33,491 nt of DNA from CAZYME01 sp964648115 (GCA_964648115.1 CAZYME010000026.1:1-33491); one strand, 5' to 3'; positions 16,156-24,800 are shown, numbered from the stretch's first letter. A program made the numbers and translations. Notes: a model not told the origin generated them from the sequence alone.

Positions 16156-17841
16156 TTATTTTGCAGCAACCAATTTACTGTTTTTGGGCTTATCATCACT
16201 GTACTTACGTGTAATGTACCACTGCTGCAAGATAGACAAGGAATTATTCACAATCCAATAAAGCACCAAACCAGCAGGGAAGCTCCAGAAAAGTCCTGTA
16301 AATAAAATCGGTAAAAACATCATGATTTTGGCTTGCATAGGATCAGGCGGTGCTGGGTTTAATTTTTGCTGGATAAGCATGGTAGCACCCATGATGATAG
16401 GCAATATATGGTAAGGATCAGCCGTTGCCAAATCTTTTATCCAAAAAATAAAGGGTGCTTGGCGTAGCTCAACGCTTTCTAATAAAACCCAATAAAGCGC
16501 AATAAATACCGGTATTTGAACAACAATAGGTAAACAACCACCTAATGGATTCACTTTTTCTTGGCGATACATCTCCATGGTTGCTTGACTGATTTTGGCC
16601 TTATCATCGCCATAACGTTCGCGTAATGCTTGAAGTTTAGGCTGTAATTTGCGCATACCAGCCATGGATTTATAGCTGGTAGCCGATAGCCGATAAAAGG
16701 CGAGTTTTATAAATACTGTAACTAAGACGATAGACCATCCCCAGTTACCCACAATCGTGTAAATCGCTTTCATCAAAGAAAACAATAAAGAAGACAGGAA
16801 CCACAACCAACCATAATCCACTGTCAAATCAAGCCCAGGAGAAATTGCTTTAAGCACTCCTGTTATTTCAGGGCCCAAATATAGTTGCGAACTTATTTCT
16901 TGTGTTTTCGTAGGAACAATTAAGAGAGGCTGACTTACCGAACCAATGGTGAAATCGCCATTCATTGCGCGTGTATAAAATCGATTTTTACTATCCGCTG
17001 TTGGTACCCACGCTGTAAGGAAGTAGTGTTGCTGCATTGCAATCCACCCACCCTCTGTCTCCACATCAAGACTTGCTTTAGTCATATCATTAAAATTGAC
17101 TTTTTTATAACGAGATTTCCCTGGGTTAGAATACGATGCACCAGTATAGGAGCCAACATGAAACATGCTGGATTTGTCCTCTTGGGGCGAGGTTCGCAAC
17201 AATTGGGTATTCATATACCCTTTCCAAGCCGTATCGCTCTCATTCGTTAACACATAACGAACATTAATCAGATAGCTGCCTTGCGTAAATACAAATTCTT
17301 TTTGGATAAGCACGCCATCCGCATTTTTACCTTTTAGCGTAACCACTAATTGCTTTTGGCCTGCTGGTAGTTGGTATTGTTGATATTCGCTAGTGTAATT
17401 TCCATCAGCATTTTCGATGTCCTGGCCTCTGACCAAAAACAAATTACTGTTTGCAACATAGCGCTCACCAGTTGTGTTTTGCAGCAAAGAGAACGGCTTG
17501 TCTTTTTCAGAAACGCTTACTGGATAATCTAATAATTTAGCATCGATAATATCGCCATGGGTTAAATTAATCGTAAGATCGAGCACATCTGTTTTTACAT
17601 GTATAGATTTTGAGTTATCCACAGGCAGGGCTTCGTTGCTAGCAGGCTTATCAGGTGTTGTTGTTTTATCTGCAGATTCTTGGGATGCAATATTGGTAGG
17701 AAGCAACATATTTGCATTGTTAGATTGAACAGTAGCTACCTCTTGTTGAGGTACAACGGGATAATCAATTTGCCAGTTAGTCCATAAGGAATAAACAACC
17801 AACGCCAATGCTGCATATAAAATAACTCGTCGAATATCCAT
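16156..17841 (-). CDS. yidC: Membrane protein insertase YidC
   Basis: Inserts and folds inner-membrane proteins, alone or with SecYEG. The 561-residue protein has the Gram-negative layout: an N-terminal helix (VILYAALALVVYSLW), a large periplasmic P1 domain (about 60-340), then the conserved insertase core with the hydrophilic hairpin (MAGMRKLQPKLQALRERYGDD), NPLGGCLPIVVQIPVFIALYW and the last helix with VLYWIVNNSLSILQQW. Its start overlaps the yidD stop by one base (TAATG), so the two are translationally coupled. Confidence 0.97.
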   Translation of the reverse strand: MDIRRVILYAALALVVYSLWTNWQIDYPVVPQQEVATVQSNNANMLLPTNIASQESADKTTTPDKPASNEALPVDNSKSIHVKTDVLDLTINLTHGDIIDAKLLDYPVSVSEKDKPFSLLQNTTGERYVANSNLFLVRGQDIENADGNYTSEYQQYQLPAGQKQLVVTLKGKNADGVLIQKEFVFTQGSYLINVRYVLTNESDTAWKGYMNTQLLRTSPQEDKSSMFHVGSYTGASYSNPGKSRYKKVNFNDMTKASLDVETEGGWIAMQQHYFLTAWVPTADSKNRFYTRAMNGDFTIGSVSQPLLIVPTKTQEISSQLYLGPEITGVLKAISPGLDLTVDYGWLWFLSSLLFSLMKAIYTIVGNWGWSIVLVTVFIKLAFYRLSATSYKSMAGMRKLQPKLQALRERYGDDKAKISQATMEMYRQEKVNPLGGCLPIVVQIPVFIALYWVLLESVELRQAPFIFWIKDLATADPYHILPIIMGATMLIQQKLNPAPPDPMQAKIMMFLPILFTGLFWSFPAGLVLYWIVNNSLSILQQWYITRKYSDDKPKNSKLVAAK

Positions 17842-18080
17842 TAGGGTTTCTCTTTGTTGGGTAATATTGGATCGTAACCACCTTCATGCCAAGGATGGCA
17901 GCGTAACAAACGGCAACATGTTAACCATATCCCTTTGCTAATGCCATGATGCTCAATAGCGAGTAGCGCGTATTGTGAGCAACTAGGATAGAAACGACAG
18001 CAAGGTCTTATAAACGGTTTAAATAATATTTGGTATAACTTGATAGGAAGGCAAATCACTTTCCGCATAATTTGTCCCAT
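17841..18080 (-). CDS. yidD: Membrane protein insertion efficiency factor YidD
   Basis: Small membrane-associated protein that helps YidC-dependent insertion. The 79-residue sequence has the family core CCRFYPSCSQYALLAIEHHG and the conserved cysteine-rich LLRCHPWHEGGYDPI. It overlaps the end of rnpA by 25 bases and yidC by 1, as is common for this gene. The ATG at 18080 lies inside rnpA. Confidence 0.95.
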   Translation of the reverse strand: MGQIMRKVICLPIKLYQILFKPFIRPCCRFYPSCSQYALLAIEHHGISKGIWLTCCRLLRCHPWHEGGYDPILPNKEKP

Positions 18081-18391
18081 AAGGTGCCCAGTTTGCTGAC
18101 AATCTTTGGATTTTCAACATTTGCAACACCACGCCTTGCCAAAATTACGATGTCTATTGCTGGCAAAAATCGGGTGCGAAATGTCTCTCGCAACAACCGC
18201 TTAACCCGATTTCGATCATGCGCTTTAGCAATTGCTTTTTTTGATAAGGCAAGTCCCAATCGAGCATGCCCTACCACATTGTCGCGATACAATACAATAA
18301 AATCGGGGGTTACAATTTTTTTTGCTTGACTAAAAACATCGTCGTATTCGCTTTTTTTTAATAAGCGGCGTTTTTTATCAAAACAGTACAC
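18056..18391 (-). CDS. rnpA: Ribonuclease P protein component
   Basis: Protein subunit of RNase P, which binds the 5' leader of precursor tRNA. The 111-residue protein carries the RNR signature in AHDRNRVKRLLRETFR and the substrate-cleft sequence RRLLKKSEYDDVF. The start is GTG at 18391, only 4 bases after the rpmH stop, with the 3' end of rpmH supplying the upstream context. It overlaps yidD by 25 bases. Confidence 0.95.
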   Translation of the reverse strand: MYCFDKKRRLLKKSEYDDVFSQAKKIVTPDFIVLYRDNVVGHARLGLALSKKAIAKAHDRNRVKRLLRETFRTRFLPAIDIVILARRGVANVENPKIVSKLGTLWDKLCGK

Positions 18392-18395
18392 TGCT

Positions 18396-18530
18396 TTAAG
18401 CAGTTAAGCGTTTACGGCCTTTAGCACGACGGCGCTTAATAACTAAGCGACCAGCACGTGTTGCCATACGCTCACGAAAACCATGATCCCGCTTACGTTT
18501 TAGGTTACTGGGTTGAAAGGTACGTTTCAT
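18396..18530 (-). CDS. rpmH: 50S ribosomal protein L34
   Basis: The minus strand encodes 44 residues beginning MKRTFQPSNLKRKRDHGFRE and ending GRKRLTA, the complete, very basic L34 of the large ribosomal subunit. It is the first gene of the minus-strand operon with rnpA, yidD, yidC and mnmE, and it marks the origin-proximal edge in many gammaproteobacteria. A strong promoter lies directly upstream. Confidence 0.97.
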   Translation of the reverse strand: MKRTFQPSNLKRKRDHGFRERMATRAGRLVIKRRRAKGRKRLTA

Positions 18531-18562
18531 AATGAACCTGTAATAATTTTTTAGAGCTGGCA

Positions 18563-18591
18563 ATGATAGAAAATTTTACATCTCCTGTCAA
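18563..18591 (-). promoter_or_regulatory. Strong sigma-70 promoter for the rpmH operon
   Basis: On the minus strand TTGACA (18586-18591) is a perfect -35 box. After exactly 17 bases comes TATCAT (18563-18568). The start would lie about 25 bases before the rpmH ATG. Confidence 0.68.
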
Positions 18592-18632
18592 ACGAAAAAC
18601 ATGGCAGTGAACATAAACTTTACCTTTTCTCC

Positions 18633-18710
18633 CTACGTCCCGCGACTTGTCCGAGGGATTCAGCAATGTGACTAGATTTTGGACCCCGCTAACAAGTTGC
18701 GGGTATCTAT
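18633..18710. repeat. Palindromic intergenic element, family A copy 2
   Basis: Two imperfect inverted arms, 18633-18663 (core CCCGCGACTTGTCCGAGGG) and 18681-18710 (core CCCGCTAACAAGTTGCGGG), each form their own hairpin and pair with one another. Architecture and core match the element at 251-326. Confidence 0.6.
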
Positions 18711-18955
18711 GAATGGAATTTAGCGAAATCCACAGCGCTGTAATTATTATAATTAGTTAAAAAGTTAAATTTATTCTTATTATAAGGAAAGCATTTTCTG
18801 TGATCTCTTTATAATTATTCCATATTAACAATAAGTTATATGAATTTTTGCCTGTTCAAAAGCCGTGATTATCCCGGATCTTATTTCTGGATAAACAGCC
18901 TTTCTAAAATTACTCTATTTTATATACACTAGTTGTACGCAAGCTAACTATGCAC

Positions 18956-18964
18956 TTATACACA
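18956..18964 (+). promoter_or_regulatory. DnaA box TTATACACA
   Basis: It matches the TTATNCACA DnaA-binding consensus exactly and sits downstream of an AT-rich stretch next to rpmH. Confidence 0.5.
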
Positions 18965-18979
18965 GCTTTAAGCATTTAT

Positions 18980-19007
18980 TTGCACTTTAGTCATTTTGTA
19001 TTACTAT
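18980..19007 (+). promoter_or_regulatory. Possible promoter of the nfeD-qmcA pair
   Basis: TTGCAC (18980-18985) and TACTAT (19002-19007) are spaced by 16 bases and end about 30 bases before the nfeD-like start. Both boxes are imperfect, so this is tentative. Confidence 0.35.
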
Positions 19008-19038
19008 TAAACTCAAGCGTAATATTTACTGAGCACGC

Positions 19039-19491
19039 ATGCTTCCAAATCTCCCCCCTGAATTAATCTGGTTTTTGATAGGACTGGTGTTGTTAATTGG
19101 TGAACTTGCAATACCGGCACTTATCCTTCTATTTTTTGGTATTGGTGCATGGCTTACTGCTTTTGCGGTTTTTATTGGAATAGCACCCAATATTAATATT
19201 CAACTCTTAATTTTTATTGTCACCTCTATTTTAGCCATAACGCTATTACGTCAAAAAATAGGGTGCTTCAAGAAATGGCAATTGTTTGGAAATGAAAAAG
19301 ATCTTATCGGCTCAGCTGTTGGAAGCCATGGGACAGTAATAGAAGACATAATTCCCAGTGCGTTTTCCGGAAAGATCGAATTAAATGGAACTCTATGGCA
19401 AGCAATTTCCGATGTATCGATTAAAAAAGGTACGGAAGTTGAGGTCATTGCTCAGGACAATTTGACTGTAAAAGTTAAACCACTTTCTTAA
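19039..19491 (+). CDS. NfeD-like membrane protein (YbbJ type)
   Basis: Inner-membrane partner of the SPFH protein encoded next. The 150-residue protein has about three membrane helices (LIWFLIGLVLLIGELAIPAL, ILLFFGIGAWLTAFAVFIGI, LLIFIVTSILAITLL) and a C-terminal OB-fold-like domain (GSHGTVIEDIIPSAFSGKIEL to EVEVIAQDNLTVKV). It lacks the protease domain of long NfeD proteins. It is 20 bases upstream of the SPFH gene, as ybbJ lies beside qmcA in Escherichia coli. The ribosome binding site is weak. Its position between rpmH and dnaA is unusual. Confidence 0.85.
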   Translation: MLPNLPPELIWFLIGLVLLIGELAIPALILLFFGIGAWLTAFAVFIGIAPNINIQLLIFIVTSILAITLLRQKIGCFKKWQLFGNEKDLIGSAVGSHGTVIEDIIPSAFSGKIELNGTLWQAISDVSIKKGTEVEVIAQDNLTVKVKPLS

Positions 19492-19511
19492 ATTTAATAG
19501 GTGAACTAAAA

Positions 19512-20453
19512 ATGGAACCGACAACATTGATATATTTAGGGATCGCCATATTCTGCTTTGTTGTGCTATACAAAGCGGCCCGTGTAGTCCCTCAAAGAAC
19601 GGTTTTAATTGTAGAACGCCTCGGCAAATACCATGCCACATTGGAGCCAGGTTTTCATATTATTATCCCTTTCATCGATCGCGTTGCCCAAATACATTCC
19701 CTAAAAGAAATGGTTATTGATGTACCCCCACAATCTTGTATCACCAAAGATAATATTGCAGTCGAAGTGGATGGGATTCTGTATATGCAAATCCAAGATC
19801 CCGTTAGGGCTACTTATGGAATCAATGACTATGCCTTCGCCTCTTCACAGCTGGCTCAAACTACCATGCGTAGTGAAATAGGCAAAATTGATTTGGATCG
19901 AACTTTTGAGGAACGTGAAAAAATCAATGCCGAGATAGTTGCTGCCGTGGATAAAGCATCTGAGCCTTGGGGGCTTAAGGTAACGCGACATGAAATAAAA
20001 AATATTGTTCCACCCGCAAGCATTAAAGATGCGATGGAAAAGCAAATGCGAGCAGAACGAGAAAAAAGAGCTTTAATTGCAGAATCCGAAGGTGATAAGC
20101 AAGCGAAAATTAACCGTGCCGAAGGGGATAAGCAAGAAGCCATTGCAAAGTCTGAGGGCGAAAAAATAAAGCGCATCAATGAAGCAGAGGGCCGAGGTCA
20201 AGAAATCGAACGCGTAGCAATGGCAACTGCAAAAGGTATTCGAGAAATTGCAAACGCAATTAATGAAAAAGGTGGCATTAACGCAGTGAACCTTCGTATA
20301 GCAGAAAGCTATTTGGCCGAATTTGGAAAGCTTGCACAGAAAAACAATGCGATGATCATCCCATCCAACCTTTCTGACGTAGCGGGTGTTGTTTCATCAG
20401 TGGGGAAAATTTTCTCTACTATGAATAAAGAGGAAGCTAAATCCTCAAGTTAA
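19512..20453 (+). CDS. qmcA: SPFH/band-7 membrane protein QmcA
   Basis: Stomatin/prohibitin-type protein that forms large inner-membrane assemblies and associates with membrane quality control. The 313-residue protein has an N-terminal membrane helix (LIYLGIAIFCFVVLYKAA), the SPFH domain (VVPQRTVLIVERLGKYHATL through LKVTRHEIKNIVPPASI), then a coiled coil at about 180-240 with repeated E-G-D-K-Q-A units (AESEGDKQAK, RAEGDKQEAI, KSEGEKIKRI), and a short tail. AGGTGA precedes the ATG. It is co-transcribed with the nfeD-like gene, and a strong hairpin terminator follows at 20584. Confidence 0.92.
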   Translation: MEPTTLIYLGIAIFCFVVLYKAARVVPQRTVLIVERLGKYHATLEPGFHIIIPFIDRVAQIHSLKEMVIDVPPQSCITKDNIAVEVDGILYMQIQDPVRATYGINDYAFASSQLAQTTMRSEIGKIDLDRTFEEREKINAEIVAAVDKASEPWGLKVTRHEIKNIVPPASIKDAMEKQMRAEREKRALIAESEGDKQAKINRAEGDKQEAIAKSEGEKIKRINEAEGRGQEIERVAMATAKGIREIANAINEKGGINAVNLRIAESYLAEFGKLAQKNNAMIIPSNLSDVAGVVSSVGKIFSTMNKEEAKSSS

Positions 20454-20583
20454 ACAGGGTGCCTTAAATTAATTACTTGTCCTGTTGCTGTTAAAGCGCC
20501 AAGCCATATCGTATATATCGGAAACAGATAGCGTGCAAACGAATTTATATAAATCAAACCGTGACCTATTACATAAATCGTAG

Positions 20584-20617
20584 CCCGGATGGCCGCAACG
20601 CGGCCATCCGGGTTTTA
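20584..20617 (+). terminator. Rho-independent terminator after qmcA
   Basis: CCCGGATGGCCGC (20584-20596) pairs perfectly with GCGGCCATCCGGG (20600-20612) around a 3-base loop, followed by TTTTA. The flanking GTAGCCCGGATG is typical of a dispersed repeat family in many gammaproteobacteria, so it may be a repeat serving as a terminator. Confidence 0.75.
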
Positions 20618-20914
20618 TAACTCTCAAATCATTAACAACTTGCCCGCTGTATCCGGAAACTTTAGTACAAAATATAAACACCCCTATTATAATAATAATA
20701 TTATCTTTAAATACCTTATTCTTATTATAATGCAGCGCATTTCTGGTAATTACTATTAAAAACACCATTAAATCAGATTGTTATGCGGATTTTACCCTGT
20801 TAATAACCCCTGTTTAAACACCCTGATCAAACCTTAATAAGACCAACCATAAATTTATTTGCTAAACTATCCTAGTCTTATTCCTATGCTTGTACAGAGT
20901 TATACCCCCCATTT

Positions 20915-20923
20915 TGTGGATAA
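20915..20923 (-). promoter_or_regulatory. Perfect DnaA box (TTATCCACA, reverse)
   Basis: TGTGGATAA is the exact complement of the strong DnaA-box consensus. It lies just upstream of the predicted dnaA -35 box, placed both for origin function and for autoregulation of dnaA. Confidence 0.65.
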
Positions 20924-20929
20924 CAATAA

Positions 20930-20958
20930 TAGGCAGCCTACTCTTTGTTTGCTACAAT
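20930..20958 (+). promoter_or_regulatory. Probable dnaA promoter
   Basis: TAGGCA (20930-20935), 17 bases, then TACAAT (20953-20958) with TGC in front, an extended -10. It would give a leader of about 170 bases before the dnaA GTG. Confidence 0.45.
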
Positions 20959-21133
20959 ACCCAACAATCCCTGCAAGTGTTTGTCCGTAAACATCTGTTT
21001 TTTCTTGCCCGCGGGGTGTATTCAGTGGCACTATTTATTGTGGTGACTAGTTTCTATTGCAGAGCGTAACGCATCGTATTCTCTTCAATAATGCACTTTT
21101 TATCCCTTCGCGTAGATTTTTTAGGAGTGGTCT

Positions 21134-22501
21134 GTGTCTGCAACAGTTTGGCAGAAATGTTTAGGGCTTTTACAAGAAGAGTATCCTCCCCAGCAATTTA
21201 ATACATGGTTAAGACCTTTGCAGGCTGAAACAGATGGCGAGGACAGTGTTCTAGTCTTGTTGGCGCCTAATCGGTTTGTTGTTGACTGGGTAAAAAAGCA
21301 TTTTTATGCTCGTATCAAAGAACTAGCAGGCCAACTCAGTTCAGATGTAATCAAACTCGTTAGTATTGAAATTGGTAGTAAGGTCGGTCAGCCGGTAGTT
21401 GTTGACAATCAAGCAAACAAAACGGCTGTTATAGCTACAAACATTAAAACGTCCTCTAAAAAAACGGCGGATCATTATAAAAATAGCTATCTTAATAAAA
21501 AATTTGTATTTGACAGTTTTGTCGAAGGTAATTCTAACCAATTAGCACGTGCCGCTTCTTCGCAAGTAGCAGAACGGCCTGGTGACGCGTACAACCCCCT
21601 CTTTATTTATGGTGGTGTGGGATTAGGCAAAACCCACTTAATGCACGCCATCGGTAATGCAATTTTGAAAAATAACCCTGAAGCAAAAGTTTTATATCTA
21701 CATTCAGAACGTTTTGTTGCTGATATGGTTAAAGCACTGCAAACCAACTCCATTAATGAATTTAAGCGTTTTTACCGATCCCTAAATGCATTGCTCATCG
21801 ATGATATTCAATTTTTTGCGGGTAAAGATCGCTCACAAGAGGAATTTTTCCATACATTCAATGCCCTATTGGAAGGTCAGCAACAAATTATTTTGACCAG
21901 TGACCGTTATCCCAAAGAAATTGAGGGCGTAGAAGAACGGCTTAAATCTCGTTTTGGTTGGGGATTAACCGTTGCTGTTGAACCGCCAGAGCTTGAAACG
22001 AGGGTTGCAATTTTAATTAGTAAGGCTGAATTAGCTAATATTGAGCTACCCTATGAAGTTGCGTTTTTTATTGCAAAACGTATCCGTTCTAATGTCCGTG
22101 AATTAGAGGGTGCTCTTCGACGCGTTATTGCTAATGCTCATTTCACAGGTAAGCCTATCACTATAGAGTTTGTAAACGACGCATTGCGTGATCTCTTAGC
22201 TTTGCAGGACAAATTGGTCACGATTGATAATATTCAAAAAACCGTTGCTGAGTACTATAAAGTCAAAGTGGCTGATTTGTTGTCTAAAAGACGTAGTCGC
22301 TCTATTGCCAGACCACGCCAAATGGCTATGGCGTTAGCAAAAGAATTAACCAATCATAGTTTACCTGAAATTGGAGATCATTTTGGCGGCAGAGATCACA
22401 CGACAGTAATTCACGCTTGTCGAAAGGTAAAAGAACTTGTACTAGAAGGGAATGATTTTGCTGAAGACTATAAAAATTTGATGCGCATATTATCTTCTTG
22501 A
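21134..22501 (+). CDS. dnaA: Chromosomal replication initiator DnaA
   Basis: Binds DnaA boxes at oriC, unwinds the AT-rich element and loads DnaB. The 455-residue protein shows domain I (WQKCLGLLQEEYPPQQFNTWL), a variable linker, the AAA+ domain with Walker A GGVGLGKT (160-167), Walker B LLIDDIQFF and an arginine finger region, and the DNA-binding domain IV with the signature GGRDHTTVIHACRKV. The start is GTG at 21134, with AGGAG placed well upstream. It is followed after 11 bases by dnaN. Confidence 0.98.
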   Translation: MSATVWQKCLGLLQEEYPPQQFNTWLRPLQAETDGEDSVLVLLAPNRFVVDWVKKHFYARIKELAGQLSSDVIKLVSIEIGSKVGQPVVVDNQANKTAVIATNIKTSSKKTADHYKNSYLNKKFVFDSFVEGNSNQLARAASSQVAERPGDAYNPLFIYGGVGLGKTHLMHAIGNAILKNNPEAKVLYLHSERFVADMVKALQTNSINEFKRFYRSLNALLIDDIQFFAGKDRSQEEFFHTFNALLEGQQQIILTSDRYPKEIEGVEERLKSRFGWGLTVAVEPPELETRVAILISKAELANIELPYEVAFFIAKRIRSNVRELEGALRRVIANAHFTGKPITIEFVNDALRDLLALQDKLVTIDNIQKTVAEYYKVKVADLLSKRRSRSIARPRQMAMALAKELTNHSLPEIGDHFGGRDHTTVIHACRKVKELVLEGNDFAEDYKNLMRILSS

Positions 22502-22512
22502 TTGAGAGAACC

Positions 22513-23619
22513 ATGTTTGAGCTAACTATCAATAAACAACAGCTATTAACACCGTTATTAACCGTTGCAGGAGCAGTTGATAAAAAGCAATCTCTAGCTA
22601 TTTTATCTAATATATTGCTGAAACTTTCGGACCAATATTTATTTCTTACAGCTACTGATTTGGAAATTGAGATAACAGGTTGCGTCCCTTTTAATTCCAG
22701 CCAAGCAACAGGTTTGGTCACGGTGCCTGCAAAAAAAATGATCGACATTATTCGCTCCCTGGATGACGATGCTACCCCAACTATCTCGTTTGATGCAGGT
22801 GTGGTTACCATCAAAGAGGGTCGTAGTAAATTTAAATTAGCCACCTTGCCTGCTGATGATTACCCGAACACAGAAGAAGAATCGAATGAAGTAGAGTTTT
22901 CCTTACCACGAAGCGCTTTAATGCATCTTTTTCAATCCACGCATTTTGCTATGTCTCAACAGGATGTGCGGGTATTTTTAAATGGTCTATTGCTTGAGCT
23001 TGATTCTCAATCTATTACAGCTGTTGCCACTGATGGCCATCGCATGGCTATTTGTCGTTTAGCGAGTGTGCTGAATAATCCACATCATCGCCTACTTATT
23101 CCACGCAAAGGTGTGCAGGAAATATTGCGATTGCTTAGTAATGTTACAGATGAAACTGTTTTATTATCAGCCGGGAAAAGTCACTTTAAATTAGTCACCA
23201 GTCAATATACGTTTTCTACCAAGTTGATAGAGGCACGTTTTCCAGCGTATACAAAAGCTATTCCTACCGCCCAAGATAAGCAAGTGGTTATTGAGCGTGA
23301 TTTATTAAAACGCGCCCTCTCCCGTATCGTCATTTTGGCGCATGAAAAATCGCGTGCTGTTTTATTACATATACAAGCAGGTCTTTTAACATTAATTGCC
23401 AATAACCAAGAGCAGGAAGAAGCTATAGAATCATTACCTGCAGAAACACAAGGTGAAGAATTAAAAATTGGTATCAATGCTAGTTATCTATTGGATGTGC
23501 TCAATCATATTGCTGAGGGACCTTTACGTTTATCTTTATCCAATACAAACAGCAGCATCATGGTAGAGTCACTACAAGACGAGCATTATATGTACATTAT
23601 CATGCCGATGAAAATATGA
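22513..23619 (+). CDS. dnaN: DNA polymerase III beta subunit (sliding clamp)
   Basis: Ring-shaped processivity clamp for DNA polymerase III. I place the start at the ATG at 22513 (MFELTINKQQLL), which matches normal clamp N-termini and has GAGAG just upstream. The longer TTG start at 22498 overlaps the dnaA stop and adds five unlikely residues. At 368 residues it has the usual length, with three clamp domains: LVTVPAKKMIDIIRSL in domain 1, ATDGHRMAICRL in domain 2 and the conserved C-terminal YIIMPMKI. It is part of the dnaA-dnaN-recF cluster. Confidence 0.97.
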   Translation: MFELTINKQQLLTPLLTVAGAVDKKQSLAILSNILLKLSDQYLFLTATDLEIEITGCVPFNSSQATGLVTVPAKKMIDIIRSLDDDATPTISFDAGVVTIKEGRSKFKLATLPADDYPNTEEESNEVEFSLPRSALMHLFQSTHFAMSQQDVRVFLNGLLLELDSQSITAVATDGHRMAICRLASVLNNPHHRLLIPRKGVQEILRLLSNVTDETVLLSAGKSHFKLVTSQYTFSTKLIEARFPAYTKAIPTAQDKQVVIERDLLKRALSRIVILAHEKSRAVLLHIQAGLLTLIANNQEQEEAIESLPAETQGEELKIGINASYLLDVLNHIAEGPLRLSLSNTNSSIMVESLQDEHYMYIIMPMKI

Positions 23620-23649
23620 GTGTAATTAATCACAGAGCTATAAAGAACT

Positions 23650-23684
23650 GTAGCCTTGATTACGCTGCGCTGCATCAAGGCTAC
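23650..23684. repeat. 35-base palindromic repeat, family B copy 1
   Basis: GTAGCCTTGAT (23650-23660) pairs with ATCAAGGCTAC (23674-23684) around the 13-base loop TACGCTGCGCTGC. The same 35 bases occur in exact reverse complement at 29036-29070. This copy sits in the 104-base dnaN-recF gap. Confidence 0.85.
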
Positions 23685-23723
23685 TCTGGATCTATAAAAG
23701 CCAGAGCAGGGACTTAAATAGTT

Positions 23724-24785
23724 GTGCGCGCCCTCACAGAATTAAATATCCATAATTTACGTAACATTGAATCCATTCGTCTTAACCTCCATCCGCAATA
23801 CAATCTTTTCCATGGTGCAAATGGTAGCGGTAAAACCTCCCTGCTCGAAGCTATTTATCTACTGAGCAGCGGTCATTCATTCCGTACTCGAGAAATTTCG
23901 CCGCTAGTTAGAGACGGAGCGTCCTCGCTAACGGTTTTTGCACGTACTTCCTCGGATGAGTCCATCAGTATCCAAAAATCTGTTTCATGCCCCACGCAAG
24001 TAAAATTGAACATGCAATCCTGTTACAGCAGCAGCGAACTCGCGCATTTTTTACCGTGCCAAGTTTTCTATCAAGATATTTTTCAGATTATTGATGCGGG
24101 CCCATCAGTGCGGCGTACCTTGCTTGATTGGGGACTTTTTCACATGGAGCAATCCTATCACCCCTTATGGAAGAGTTATCGAGCAGTACTCAAGCAGCGT
24201 AATGCTTTATTGCGTCAAAAGGCGTCGCCAGTTGCTTTTGTTCCATGGGATAAACAATTAAGTGAGTTGGCATACGAATTACATCGCATGCGCTCTAATT
24301 ATTTCGATCAGTGGTCTCTGCGCTTTCAAGCATTTTTGCAACGTCTGACGGACGTCCCCTGTAATATCAGTTACTACAAGGGTTGGGATAGAAAAGAAGC
24401 TGGTAAAGATTTAGCGGCGATGCTTACCGAACAACTTCCGAATGATTTGCATCGACAATATACCCATGCAGGTGCACATCAAGCTGATATATTATTTGAT
24501 TTATCATCTAAAAAAGCAAAACTGCTACTTTCCCGAGGTCAACAAAAAATTGTTTTAATAGCGTTAAAGCTCGCGCAAGCAAGTCTTTTACCGAATAATG
24601 TTATCTATCTCCTAGATGACATCGCCGCTGAGCTAGATAACCAACATTTATCACGCTTAATAGATTGCTTGGGTACTATCAAAGGCCAATTTTTTTTCAC
24701 AGCAATGGACGATGCTACTCTACTCATGTTTAATCAAGCCTTAGATTTAAAATCATATGCTATCAACAATGGAATATTTACATAA
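23724..24785 (+). CDS. recF: DNA replication and repair protein RecF
   Basis: SMC/ABC-like ATPase that helps load RecA at gaps (RecFOR pathway). The 353-residue protein has Walker A GANGSGKTS, a LLSRGQQKIVLIALKLAQ signature and Walker B VIYLLDDIAAELD. The start is GTG at 23724, giving the normal N-terminus LTELNIHNLRNIESI. The nearest purine-rich stretch (AGGGA) lies rather far upstream. The gap to dnaN holds a palindromic repeat, and a hairpin lies 15 bases after the stop. Confidence 0.95.
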   Translation: MRALTELNIHNLRNIESIRLNLHPQYNLFHGANGSGKTSLLEAIYLLSSGHSFRTREISPLVRDGASSLTVFARTSSDESISIQKSVSCPTQVKLNMQSCYSSSELAHFLPCQVFYQDIFQIIDAGPSVRRTLLDWGLFHMEQSYHPLWKSYRAVLKQRNALLRQKASPVAFVPWDKQLSELAYELHRMRSNYFDQWSLRFQAFLQRLTDVPCNISYYKGWDRKEAGKDLAAMLTEQLPNDLHRQYTHAGAHQADILFDLSSKKAKLLLSRGQQKIVLIALKLAQASLLPNNVIYLLDDIAAELDNQHLSRLIDCLGTIKGQFFFTAMDDATLLMFNQALDLKSYAINNGIFT

Positions 24786-24800
24786 AGAAAAGAACCCATT

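Larger units (their letters stand above)
18531..19038. other. Intergenic region 1 of the origin: AT-rich DNA with DnaA-box-like sites
   Basis: These 508 bases separate rpmH from the nfeD-like gene. They contain the rpmH promoter, a palindromic element (18633-18710), an AT-rich stretch (about 18740-18860) with the 15-mer TTATTCTTATTATAA at 18771-18785, and several DnaA-box-like sites. The best is TTATACACA at 18956-18964. Weaker ones are AAATCCACA at 18726, TTATCCCGG at 18869 and, reversed, TTATCCAGA at 18886. It is one of two candidate oriC segments. Confidence 0.45.
20454..21133. other. Intergenic region 2: dnaA leader and candidate oriC
   Basis: These 680 bases precede dnaA. They hold the qmcA terminator, an AT-rich stretch (20670-20732) containing the 15-mer TTATTCTTATTATAA at 20716-20730, a perfect DnaA box at 20915-20923, a weaker TTATACCCC at 20900, and a probable dnaA promoter at 20930-20958. 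No gene is evident. An AT-rich unwinding element plus a DnaA box directly before dnaA is the usual form of a bacterial origin. I could not compute GC skew to confirm it. Confidence 0.5.

Noticed and set aside
22498..22512. TTG start for dnaN five codons upstream
   Set aside because: It overlaps the dnaA stop, lacks its own ribosome binding site, and the ATG at 22513 gives the normal clamp N-terminus and length.
22326..22844. 172-codon minus-strand frame over the dnaA-dnaN junction
   Set aside because: It is antisense to two certain genes and has no independent support.
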